Source: Desulfovibrionaceae bacterium
GTDB taxonomy: Bacteria; Desulfobacterota; Desulfovibrionia; Desulfovibrionales; Desulfovibrionaceae
DNA length: 64,000 nt
Assembly: GCA_019421865.1 (NCBI GenBank)
Contig: JAHZEL010000010.1
Coordinates: 36,122-100,121, forward strand
Reading direction: 5' to 3'
The translations under genes and the position numbers were made by a program. Numbering within the stretch: the first letter of the stretch is position 1; every line of letters begins with the position of its first letter. Under the pieces are notes generated by a model. That model was given only the letters and a program-made list of their open reading frames with translations, was not told where the DNA came from and did no database searches. Shown in pieces: positions 1 to 7,698 of this stretch.

Positions 1-157
1 AAGGGGCGGCTCGCCGCTTGAAGAGCGCGTGATTATGGAGTATCATCCCTTTTTTCCTTCGGAAGGGGGCTTCTGCAGGAAGCGTCCGTTTTCCGGGAAA
101 ACCCGTCCGTCCGGCGGGATCGCCGTTCATTATCATTTTAACACGGGAGAGTTCGGG

Positions 158-1243
158 ATGCGTTTTCTCAACTATGCCGCGGCTTGTCTTGCCGTTTGCG
201 GTATGGCGTTTTCGCCGCTTGCTTCCTCCGCTCACGCCGAAGAGGCGGCAAAGAAGATCAAGGTCGGCTTCATCTATGTTTCCCCTGTGGGCGACGAAGG
301 CTGGTCGTGGATGCACGATCAGGGCCGCAAGCTTCTGGAAGCCATGCCCGACGTGGAAACCGGCATGATGGAAAGCGTCCCTGAAGGACCGGACGGCGAG
401 CGCGCCATCAAGAACATGTGCTCCCGCGGCTACGACGTCATCGTGGGCACGAGCTTCGGCTACATGGACGCCATGGCCAAGCTGGCCAAGCGCAATCCGA
501 AGATCACCTTCCTGCACTGCTCCGGCTACAAGCACAGCGACAACATGACCTGCTACTTCGGCAGAGTCTACGAAGCCCGCTATCTCACGGGCATGGTCGC
601 CGGCGCCATGACCAAGACCAACGAAATCGGCTATGTGGCCGCCTTCCCCATTCCCGAAGTGGTGCGCGGCATCAACGCCTTCACTCTGGGCGTGCGCGCC
701 GTGAACCCCGAAGCGAAGGTGCGCGTGGTGTGGACCCGTACCTGGTACAGCCCCGACGATGAGAAGAAGGCTGCCGAAGGCCTGCTGGACGTGGGCGTGG
801 ACGTGATCGCCCAGCATCAGAATTCCGCCGGTCCGCAGATCGCGGCCGAGGAACGCGGCGCCTATTCCGTGGGCTACAATACCGACATGTCCTCGGCGGC
901 CCCCAGGGCTCACCTCGTGTCGGCCATCTGGGACTGGGAAAAGTTCTATAAGAAGTTCATCGAGGAATACCGCGCCGGCACCTGGAAGAACGGCAACTAC
1001 TGGTACGGCCTCGGTGACGGCATCGTGAACATTTCCGCCTACGGCGACATGGTTCCCGCCGACGTGCGCGCCAAGGTCGACGCCGTGAAGGCCGACATCG
1101 CCGCCGGCAAGTACAAGGTGTTCACCGGCCCCGTGAAGGATCAGGAAGGCAAGGAACGCGTGCCCGCCGGTCAGGTTGCGCCCGACGACATGCTCCTCAG
1201 CATGGACTGGTTTGTGGAAGGGGTCATAGGAACGACCCGGTAA
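158..1243 (+). CDS. BMP-family ABC transporter substrate-binding protein
   Basis: Periplasmic binding protein of the BMP/PnrA family (PF02608-like), which in characterised members captures nucleosides or related small molecules for an ABC importer. I chose the ATG at 158 (361 aa) because it is preceded by GGGAGAG and opens a clear signal peptide (hydrophobic core LNYAAACLAVCGMAF, cleavage near AHA-EE); the frame stays open upstream to 29 without a signal peptide there. The mature part begins KKIKVGFIYVSPVGDEGW, the usual BMP start, and carries the GYNTDMS ligand-region motif late in the chain. It is followed by a terminator and then by the permease and ATPase genes, so it is probably transcribed at higher level than they are. 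Substrate is not determined by the sequence. Confidence 0.9.
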   Translation: MRFLNYAAACLAVCGMAFSPLASSAHAEEAAKKIKVGFIYVSPVGDEGWSWMHDQGRKLLEAMPDVETGMMESVPEGPDGERAIKNMCSRGYDVIVGTSFGYMDAMAKLAKRNPKITFLHCSGYKHSDNMTCYFGRVYEARYLTGMVAGAMTKTNEIGYVAAFPIPEVVRGINAFTLGVRAVNPEAKVRVVWTRTWYSPDDEKKAAEGLLDVGVDVIAQHQNSAGPQIAAEERGAYSVGYNTDMSSAAPRAHLVSAIWDWEKFYKKFIEEYRAGTWKNGNYWYGLGDGIVNISAYGDMVPADVRAKVDAVKADIAAGKYKVFTGPVKDQEGKERVPAGQVAPDDMLLSMDWFVEGVIGTTR

Positions 1244-1251
1244 TTTCAGGA

Positions 1252-1280
1252 AAGCTCCGCCCGCGAGGCGGGGCTTTTTT
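1252..1280 (+). terminator. Intrinsic terminator or attenuator after the binding-protein gene
   Basis: AAGCTCCGCC pairs with GGCGGGGCTT (one G-U) around a short CGCGA loop and is followed by six T. It lies 9 bp after the stop, before the downstream permease genes, so it probably reduces transcription into them. Confidence 0.8.
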
Positions 1281-1532
1281 ATTCATGCCCTTTCGCCCGG
1301 ACAGGCGAAGTCCCGGAAGGCCGCGGCTTTGTTTGGCGGTGTTTTTGCAGGAGCTGTTTCCGCTTCCGGGCACAGGGGCATATTCTGCGGGAAGGCGGCT
1401 CGGAACGTTTTTCCGCAGGGGCGGAGTATGCTGCGGCGGGCCTTTCCGCCGCTTTGCCTTTATCGCGCACGCGCCGGACGCGGGTTTTTACCGGCGCTGC
1501 GCAGGATATCAACGTAGTTTCTCGGAGGATTC

Positions 1533-2609
1533 ATGGACGGTTTCAGAGTCGTCAGGCGGCAGACCCCGCTTCGGTGGGCCGGGCTTGTCGTGCTTCCGGC
1601 GGCGCTTCTCGTCGCCCTGGCATTCTGTTCCCTGCTTCTGATGATTCAGGACAAGTCGCCCGTAGAAGCCGCCGTGGTGCTGTTTCAGGGCGGCTTCGGC
1701 AGTCTTTACGCCCTGCAGGACACCATGCTCAAGGCCATTCCCATCTTTCTCTGCTCGCTCGGCGTGTCCGTGGCCTTCCGCATGAAGGTGTGGAACATCG
1801 GTGCGGAAGGGCAGTTTGCGCTGGGCGCGGTGGGAGCCACCTGGGCCGTGATTACCTTTCCCGGACTGCCCATGCCCCTCATGCTTTCGCTCATGCTGCT
1901 GTGCGCGGCGGTCACCGGCGGCCTGTGGGGTCTTCTGCCGGGCTTCCTCCGTCTGAAGTTCGGGCTGAACGAAATCATTTCCACGCTCATGCTCAACTAC
2001 ATCGGCATCGAGTTCATGCGCTACCTCGTGTACGGTCCCTGGAAGGATCCGGAAAGCATGGGCTTCCCCATGACCGCCATGTTCCCCGATGAGGCCGTGT
2101 TCCCCGAAGTGCTGGGATACGTGCATGCCGGTCTCGTGGTCTGCGTGGTGGCGGCCGTGATCGTGGCCGTGTTTCTGTACCGCACGAAGCTCGGCTTCGA
2201 GCTGTGCGCCGCGGGCGAGAATCCCCGCGCCGCGCGCTATGCCCGCATTCCCTACGGTTTTCTGCTGGTCTTCGTGCTGACCGTCTCGGGCGCGCTGGCG
2301 GGCATGGCGGGCTGCGTGGAGGTTTCGGCCACGTTCAACCGTCTTCAGCCCAATCTCTGCACGGGCTACGGCTATACCGCCATCGTGGTGGCCTGGCTTT
2401 CAAGACTGCGCATTTCCTCCATTGCGCTGTTTTCCGTGTTCGTGGCGGGTCTGCTCGTGGGTACGGACAGCCTGCAGGTCGACATGCAGGTGCCTGCCGC
2501 GTTCGGCGGCATTCTCGAAGGCTTCATCCTGCTCTGCGTGCTGGCCGGACAGTTCTTTTATTCCTACACCTTTGTAAGAACGGGTCGCGGGCAGGGAGGT
2601 GCGGCATGA
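1533..2609 (+). CDS. ABC transporter permease (BMP/nucleoside-type importer), subunit 1
   Basis: Inner-membrane permease of 358 aa of the BPD_transp_2 family (YufP/NupB-like), the partner of BMP binding proteins. About eight to nine hydrophobic segments are visible, with the family signature FGLNEIISTLMLNYIG around residue 145 and a conserved G-ENPRAARYA segment around residue 230 facing the ATPase. The ATG at 1533 has CTCGGAGG just upstream. The second permease starts inside the last codons of this one (ATGA overlap), indicating translational coupling. The 290 bp upstream of it contain the terminator at 1252 and no other recognisable gene. Confidence 0.9.
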   Translation: MDGFRVVRRQTPLRWAGLVVLPAALLVALAFCSLLLMIQDKSPVEAAVVLFQGGFGSLYALQDTMLKAIPIFLCSLGVSVAFRMKVWNIGAEGQFALGAVGATWAVITFPGLPMPLMLSLMLLCAAVTGGLWGLLPGFLRLKFGLNEIISTLMLNYIGIEFMRYLVYGPWKDPESMGFPMTAMFPDEAVFPEVLGYVHAGLVVCVVAAVIVAVFLYRTKLGFELCAAGENPRAARYARIPYGFLLVFVLTVSGALAGMAGCVEVSATFNRLQPNLCTGYGYTAIVVAWLSRLRISSIALFSVFVAGLLVGTDSLQVDMQVPAAFGGILEGFILLCVLAGQFFYSYTFVRTGRGQGGAA

Positions 2610-3526
2610 CCTGGGATATCTTCGTCGCGCTGCTGGCCGCCACCGTGCTGGCCGGAACGCCGCTTCTGTACGCCACGCTGGGCGAACTTGTGACCGAACG
2701 TTCGGGCGTGCTCAATCTCGGCGTGGAAGGCATGATGATCATGGGCGCCTTCTTTGCCTTCATCGTGCAGCTCAAAACGGGCAATCCGTGGCTGGCCGTG
2801 CTGGCCGCCGGTCTCGGCGCCGGAGCCATGGGCCTTCTGCACGGCGTGGTCTGCCTGGTCTTTCAGGGCAATCAGACCGTGTCGGGCCTTGCGCTCACCA
2901 TCTTCGGCGTGGGCCTTTCCGACTATCTCGGCGCGCCCTTCATCGGCGAGAAGACCGTGGGCTTCCAGCCCTTCGACATTCCGCTGCTCTCCGACATTCC
3001 CTTCTTCGGACAGGTCTTCTTCCAGCACGATCCTCTGGTCTACATTTCCTATCTGCTGCCCTGGGCCGTCATGTGGTTCTTCCGCCGCACTTCGCTGGGC
3101 CTTGCGCTCTGCGCTTCCGGCGAATCTCCCGACGCCGTGCAGGCCGCAGGCCTTGATCCCGTGCGCATGCGCTGGCTGGGCATTTTTGCCGGAGCCTTCC
3201 TTGTGGGCATGGGCGGCGCCTATCTTTCCCTCTGCGCCACCCACATGTGGACGCACAACCTCACCGCAGGCAAGGGCTGGATAGCCGTGGCGCTGGTCAT
3301 TTTCGCGTTTTGGCGGCCGCGCCGGGCCATTCTGGGCGCGTATCTCTTCGGCGGCATCATGGCGCTGCAGCTCCGGCTGCAGGCGCTCGGAACCACCATT
3401 CCTTCGTCGCTCATGATGATGCTCCCCTATTTGCTCACCATTCTCGCGCTGCTCTTCTCCTCCGCCCGGGGCAAGGGCAGAAGCGCTCCCGCAGCGCTGG
3501 GAGAAAACATTTCTCCGGGTGCGTAA
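2606..3526 (+). CDS. ABC transporter permease (BMP/nucleoside-type importer), subunit 2
   Basis: Second inner-membrane permease, 306 aa, YufQ/NupC-like. It starts at the ATG of the ATGA overlap with the previous gene (GGGAGG upstream); a longer open frame exists but would overlap the first permease heavily. Family features: LGELVTERSGVLNLGVEG near residue 25 and multiple membrane segments, with GESPDAVQAAGLDP as the cytoplasmic coupling loop. It forms the heterodimeric channel with subunit 1. Confidence 0.9.
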   Translation: MTWDIFVALLAATVLAGTPLLYATLGELVTERSGVLNLGVEGMMIMGAFFAFIVQLKTGNPWLAVLAAGLGAGAMGLLHGVVCLVFQGNQTVSGLALTIFGVGLSDYLGAPFIGEKTVGFQPFDIPLLSDIPFFGQVFFQHDPLVYISYLLPWAVMWFFRRTSLGLALCASGESPDAVQAAGLDPVRMRWLGIFAGAFLVGMGGAYLSLCATHMWTHNLTAGKGWIAVALVIFAFWRPRRAILGAYLFGGIMALQLRLQALGTTIPSSLMMMLPYLLTILALLFSSARGKGRSAPAALGENISPGA

Positions 3527-3652
3527 CCGGTCGGAACGCTGTTTCCGGCGCCTCCGCAAGCGGATTTCTCCGAAGAAGGGCGCGCCTCATGCTCCGTGCG
3601 GGGCGCGGCGCAGAGGGGCGGTGCCCCTTCCTCGGAAGAGATCGCGTGAGGA

Positions 3653-3678
3653 GCGGCTTTCTCCCGGAAGAAAGCCGC
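3653..3678 (+). promoter_or_regulatory. Hairpin in the leader of the MFS gene
   Basis: GCGGCTTTCT and AGAAAGCCGC form a perfect 10-bp stem with a 6-nt loop, ending 17 bp before the MFS start codon. There is no T tract, so it is more likely an mRNA structure (processing or translation control) than a terminator. Confidence 0.4.
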
Positions 3679-3695
3679 AAAGTCAAGGATTCCCT

Positions 3696-5111
3696 ATGCT
3701 GAGTTCTCGCGACATGTTTACCGGACTTCCCATGATTACGGCTGCGGCCTTTTTCATGCAGATGTTCAATTCCACCATCATGAACACGGCCCTGCCCGCC
3801 ATTGCCGATTCCATGGGGCGCTCGCCGTTTTCCATGCAGCTTGCCGTCATAAGCTATGCGCTTACCGTGGCGCTGCTCATTCCGCTGAGCGGCTGGCTCG
3901 CCGACAGCTTCGGTACAAGGCGCGTGTTCCTCGGATCCGTGGTCATGTTCGTGATAGGCTCGGTACTGTGCGCCGTTTCCACGAATCTGCCCCAGCTTGT
4001 GGCCTCGCGCGTGGCGCAGGGCATAGGCGGCGCCATGATGGTGCCCGTATCCCGCCTGACGCTCATGCGCGCCTATACGCGCGAGGACTTTGTCCGGGTG
4101 TTCAATTTCATCACCATTCCCGGTCTGGTCGGGCCCGTGGTCGGCCCCATCGTGGGCGGCTGGCTGGTCACCTACGCTTCCTGGCACTGGATCTTCCTCA
4201 TCAACGTTCCCCTCGGCCTTGCCATTCTTCTGTGCTCGCTGCATTCCTTCTCCGACTTCAGGCAGCCGCGCGGAGCCTTCGACTGCACGGGCTTTCTGCT
4301 CATCGGCGTGGGCGTGCTCAGCATGTCCGTGGGACTGGAGCTGACCGGCGGCCACGGCGCTTCTCCGCTGCTGGCGGGCGGCCTTGTGGTCTTCGGCGTT
4401 TTCGCCCTGTGGCTTTACGTGGTTCACGCGCGAAAGATCAGTCATGCCATCATCAATCTCAAGGTTTTTCATACCCGCACCTTTTGCGTGGGCATCACGG
4501 GCAATATCGTGGCGCGGCTCGGCATCGGCAGCATACCCTTCCTCGTGCCGCTCATGCTTCAGGTGGGCCTGGATTATTCCGCCGACGTGGCGGGTCTCAT
4601 TCTCATCGCCCCGGCCGTCGGTTCCATCATGACCAAGACCGTGGTGCTGCGTATTCTGCACCGCTTCGGCTACCGGCGCGCGCTTCTTTTCCTCACGCTC
4701 GCCATTGCGGCCATCTTCATGTGCATGAGCCTGCAGCAGCCCGGCTGGCCGCTCTCCCTGCTCGTGGTGCAGCTTTTCGTGCAGGGCATGCTCATGTCCG
4801 GCCAGTTCACGTCCATGAACACCATCACGCTCGGCGATCTTCCCGCGGAAACCGCCAGCGACGGCAACAGTCTGCTTTCCGTGGCGCAGAATCTCAGCGT
4901 CAGCTTCGGCGTGGCCATCAGCACCGCGCTGCTGCGCGTCTTTTCCGGCTCGGGCGGAGAACTTCACGCCCTGCACGCCACCTTCATTGCCGTGGGCCTC
5001 ATGACCGCCGCTTCCGCGTTCATCTTCATGCTGCTGCGCCCGACCGACGGCGCGAATCTTCTGGGAAAAAGCTCCGATACCGCGGCCGATGTCCGGCCGG
5101 AAGGAAAATGA
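3696..5111 (+). CDS. mdtD: MFS drug exporter, MdtD/DHA2-like
   Basis: Inner-membrane proton-driven exporter of 471 aa, the same length as E. coli MdtD, and similar to what I recall of it (FFMQ-F-STIMNTALPAIA at the start, SYALTVALLIPLSGWLAD after helix 2, RVAQGIGGAMMVPVSRLTLMR in the motif-C region, ASWHWIFLINVPLG). The ATG at 3696 is preceded by AAGGAT; the open frame extends upstream without coding character. It sits between the permease and ATPase genes of the BMP importer and overlaps the ATPase gene by ATGA, so it is translated as part of that operon. An exporter inside an importer operon is unusual. Substrate unknown. Confidence 0.85.
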   Translation: MLSSRDMFTGLPMITAAAFFMQMFNSTIMNTALPAIADSMGRSPFSMQLAVISYALTVALLIPLSGWLADSFGTRRVFLGSVVMFVIGSVLCAVSTNLPQLVASRVAQGIGGAMMVPVSRLTLMRAYTREDFVRVFNFITIPGLVGPVVGPIVGGWLVTYASWHWIFLINVPLGLAILLCSLHSFSDFRQPRGAFDCTGFLLIGVGVLSMSVGLELTGGHGASPLLAGGLVVFGVFALWLYVVHARKISHAIINLKVFHTRTFCVGITGNIVARLGIGSIPFLVPLMLQVGLDYSADVAGLILIAPAVGSIMTKTVVLRILHRFGYRRALLFLTLAIAAIFMCMSLQQPGWPLSLLVVQLFVQGMLMSGQFTSMNTITLGDLPAETASDGNSLLSVAQNLSVSFGVAISTALLRVFSGSGGELHALHATFIAVGLMTAASAFIFMLLRPTDGANLLGKSSDTAADVRPEGK

Positions 5112-6685
5112 TCATGGAACAGAGGCGTCTTTCTTCGACGCAGGACAAGGACAGGGGCACGCCGCCGCTGATTCGTCTGGACCGCATCTGCAAAAGCTAC
5201 GGCCCGGTGCAGGCCAACAAGGACATTTCCGTCGAGATCCGCGCGGGAGAGATTCTTGCGCTGCTCGGCGAAAACGGAGCGGGCAAGTCCACGCTCATGT
5301 CCATTCTTTCCGGCAAGTCGCGGCAGGATTCCGGCACCATTTTCGTGGACGGCCTGCCTGCGCCGTTCCGTTCCCCGCGCGACGCGCTCGCCGCGGGCAT
5401 CGGCATGGTGTACCAGCACTTCATGCTGGTGGAGGCCATGACCGTGACGCAGAACCTCATGCTCGGTCAGGCGCACGGCATACTCAGGCCTTCCGCCATG
5501 CGCGCCCGCGTGCTGGAACTGGCGGAGCGTTACGGCTTCGAGATCAATCCCGACGCGCTCATTTCCGATCTTTCCATGGGCGAGCGGCAGAGGGTGGAAA
5601 TTCTCAAGCTTCTGTACCGCGACTGCCGGGTGCTCATTCTCGACGAGCCTACCGCCGTGCTCACCCCGCCGGAAATCGAACAGCTCTTTGCCGCGCTGCG
5701 CCGCATGGCGGCAGACGGCAAGGCCATCGTGTTCATCAGCCACAAGATGAAGGAAGTGCTGGATCTGGCCACGGAAATCAGCATTCTGCGTCGCGGCGAG
5801 ATCGTGGATCACTTCCTGCGCTCCGAAGTGCCGGGCGAGCGCGCCCTGGCCGAGCGCATGGTGGGCCGCCGCATGGAACAGGAAGTGGAGCAGACGCCCG
5901 TGGAAAAGGGCGAGGTGCTGCTGGAACTTTCCGGCGCCTGCTGCGGCATGGCGCGGGATCTTGCCTGTACGCTGCGGCGGGGCGAAGTGCTCGCCGTGGT
6001 GGGCGTGGCGGGCAACGGCCAGCGTGAGCTCGTGGAAATGGTGACGGGCTGTGCGAAGCCGGAGAGCGGCAGCGACACCGTGCGCATTCTCGGGAAAAAC
6101 TGGCAGGACTTCATGCGCTCCCGGCAGGACAAGAAGAGCATGGTCTACATTCCCGAGGACAGAAAGGGCCTTGCCACCTGTCCCTCGCTGGATCTGCTGG
6201 ACAACTTTCTTCTGACCAACCGCAACGGCTTCCAGAACTTCGGTTTTCTGGACAGGCGACACTCCTCCACCGCCGCCACGGACGTCATGGAGGAATATCA
6301 GGTGGTGGCCGACGGCCTGCACGCCACGGCCGGATCGCTTTCCGGCGGCAATCTGCAGAAAATGGTGCTCGGCCGCGAATTTTTCCGGGAACCGAGGCTC
6401 ATCGTGGCGGAGAACCCCACGCAGGGGCTGGACATCGGAGCCATGGAAGAGGTGTGGCGCCGTATTCTTGAGGCGCGCGACCATGCGGGCGTGCTGCTCG
6501 TGACGAGCGACCTTCACGAGGCCATGACGCTGGCCGATACCTTTGCCGTCATGTACCGCGGGCGCTTCATCGACGTATTCCCCAGAAGCGACGAGGCGCG
6601 TGTGGAGTCCATAGGACTCATGATGGCGGGCATAGCCTTCGGCGAGGAAACGGAAGAAACGAAGGAGAGCGGGCATGAAGCGTAA
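5108..6685 (+). CDS. ABC transporter ATPase with two nucleotide-binding domains (BMP importer)
   Basis: Cytoplasmic energising subunit, 525 aa, YufO/NupA-like, with two fused ABC domains. Domain 1: Walker A GENGAGKST near residue 56, Q-loop in VYQHFMLVEAM, signature LSMGERQRVEILK, Walker B RVLILDEPTAVL. Domain 2: degenerate Walker A GVAGNGQREL, signature LSGGNLQKMVLGRE, Walker B LIVAENPTQGLD. That asymmetry is normal for sugar/nucleoside importers. The start is the ATG overlapping the exporter stop codon; a second ATG follows two codons later. It overlaps the next gene by 11 bp. Confidence 0.93.
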   Translation: MIMEQRRLSSTQDKDRGTPPLIRLDRICKSYGPVQANKDISVEIRAGEILALLGENGAGKSTLMSILSGKSRQDSGTIFVDGLPAPFRSPRDALAAGIGMVYQHFMLVEAMTVTQNLMLGQAHGILRPSAMRARVLELAERYGFEINPDALISDLSMGERQRVEILKLLYRDCRVLILDEPTAVLTPPEIEQLFAALRRMAADGKAIVFISHKMKEVLDLATEISILRRGEIVDHFLRSEVPGERALAERMVGRRMEQEVEQTPVEKGEVLLELSGACCGMARDLACTLRRGEVLAVVGVAGNGQRELVEMVTGCAKPESGSDTVRILGKNWQDFMRSRQDKKSMVYIPEDRKGLATCPSLDLLDNFLLTNRNGFQNFGFLDRRHSSTAATDVMEEYQVVADGLHATAGSLSGGNLQKMVLGREFFREPRLIVAENPTQGLDIGAMEEVWRRILEARDHAGVLLVTSDLHEAMTLADTFAVMYRGRFIDVFPRSDEARVESIGLMMAGIAFGEETEETKESGHEA

Positions 6686-7166
6686 GCTGACCGTAGCTGA
6701 GGCCGTGAAGGCGGCTTCCATACTTTTTGAACTGAATACGGGCGAGTCCGGCGTGCTGGCGCTGGCCGGAAAGGCGGACCTGCCCTGCGCGACGGACGAG
6801 GAAAAGAAGGCGCTCATGCTTGAGTGGCGCGCCTTCGTGCATGCCGCCGTCCTCTACGGACTCATGGTGCAGGCGCCCAACGTGGTGGTTGTGGAATACC
6901 TCCGCGTGACGCAGCAGATGCTCGGCAGCCTGGGCTACGCGCCGAAGGAGGCCGAGGACTTCGTGGACGGCGCCTTCCGCGCCTATGTGGACCCCATGGT
7001 CAGAACCAGAACGCAGGAATGCCCCTCCGTGTTCTTCCGCCGCCTGCTGAATAAGGACGTGGCCGAGGTTCCCGCCGCTGCGGCGGCCACCGTCTCCGGC
7101 GTCATGGCCATGATCCTGTCCGCCATCCTCGACAAGCTCGAACAGTACGAATTCGGAACGGAATAG
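6675..7166 (+). CDS. Hypothetical protein translationally coupled to the BMP importer ATPase
   Basis: 163 aa, family not recognised. It starts 11 bp inside the ATPase gene with GAGAGCGGGC upstream, so it is the last gene of the importer operon. Soluble and mostly helical by composition, with a hydrophobic alanine/valine-rich C-terminal stretch (VPAAAAATVSGVMAMILSAI) that could be one membrane-associated helix. Cysteines are few (two) and no catalytic motif stands out. Position suggests an accessory role in the same uptake or salvage process; that is inference only. Confidence 0.75.
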   Translation: MKRKLTVAEAVKAASILFELNTGESGVLALAGKADLPCATDEEKKALMLEWRAFVHAAVLYGLMVQAPNVVVVEYLRVTQQMLGSLGYAPKEAEDFVDGAFRAYVDPMVRTRTQECPSVFFRRLLNKDVAEVPAAAAATVSGVMAMILSAILDKLEQYEFGTE

Positions 7167-7186
7167 AAAGGAAGAGGGGAGATGAG

Positions 7187-7271
7187 GCGGGGGGAAGGAG
7201 GAAAACTTTTGAAAAAGTTTTTCCTCCTTCCCCCCGCACCCCCCATCCTTCTTTCAAAACTTTTTGATAGG
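7187..7271 (+). repeat. Dispersed palindromic repeat, family 1 copy A, acting as terminator
   Basis: A near-perfect palindrome (GGGGGGAAGGAGGAAAACTT on one arm, its complement on the other, 7187-7237) followed by a conserved tail ending in AAACTTTTTGATAGG. A second copy in the same orientation is at 21466-21548. Both follow a plus-strand stop codon by 20-30 bp, so they probably end transcription. Confidence 0.75.
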
Positions 7272-7618
7272 TGAGGTCTGTCTGCAGGAAACTGCGGGCA
7301 GATTTTTTGTTTACGGGGAAGAGAAGGGCAGAGACTGGGGCACGGGCGATCTTGAGCTTGCTCTGCATTCGATGGAAGATCTGAACCGGGCACGATATCT
7401 TATAGAGCGGGCGTATCAGGAAAATTGAGTGAGGGCGGCGTCCTGACGGGCGCCGTTGTGTGTTTTTTTGGGGGGATTCCGGTCGGGCTTCTCGAAGAAG
7501 GCGGGATCGGCAGGAAAGAGGCACCGTTCGCTTCGGAGCTTCGGCGTTGAGAATCTGTTGACCGGAGGTCTTTTCGTCCCTCTTCCCCTTCCTCGTTTGC
7601 TTTCCGCTCAGCGCATAA
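7272..7618. other. Intergenic region between importer operon and RND pump
   Basis: No convincing gene. Two weak terminator-like hairpins: TCTGC..GCAGA followed by T6 around 7279-7309, and CGGCG..CGCCG followed by T7 around 7434-7472. A short open frame (TTG 7264 to stop 7428, about 54 codons) has protein-like composition (ends in RARYLIERAYQEN) but no ribosome binding site; it may be a gene remnant. Confidence 0.4.
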
Positions 7619-7654
7619 AAGAAGAGCCGTCCTTTTGGGGCGGCTCTTCTTTTG
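7619..7654 (-). terminator. Bidirectional terminator at the end of the RND operon
   Basis: GAAGAGCCG and CGGCTCTTC form the stem with T-rich flanks on both strands (AAAAGAAGAG and CTCTTCTTTT). It lies 45 bp after the acrB-like stop and faces the plus-strand importer operon. Confidence 0.8.
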
Positions 7655-7698
7655 TATGGAGGAGGCGCGGCGGGAGAAACCGCGCTCCGGGTTAGCGA

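Noticed and set aside
3968..5107. N-terminal extension of the importer ATPase by 380 residues
   Set aside because: That stretch is out of frame with and inside the MFS exporter gene; the ATPase has a normal start at the ATGA overlap.
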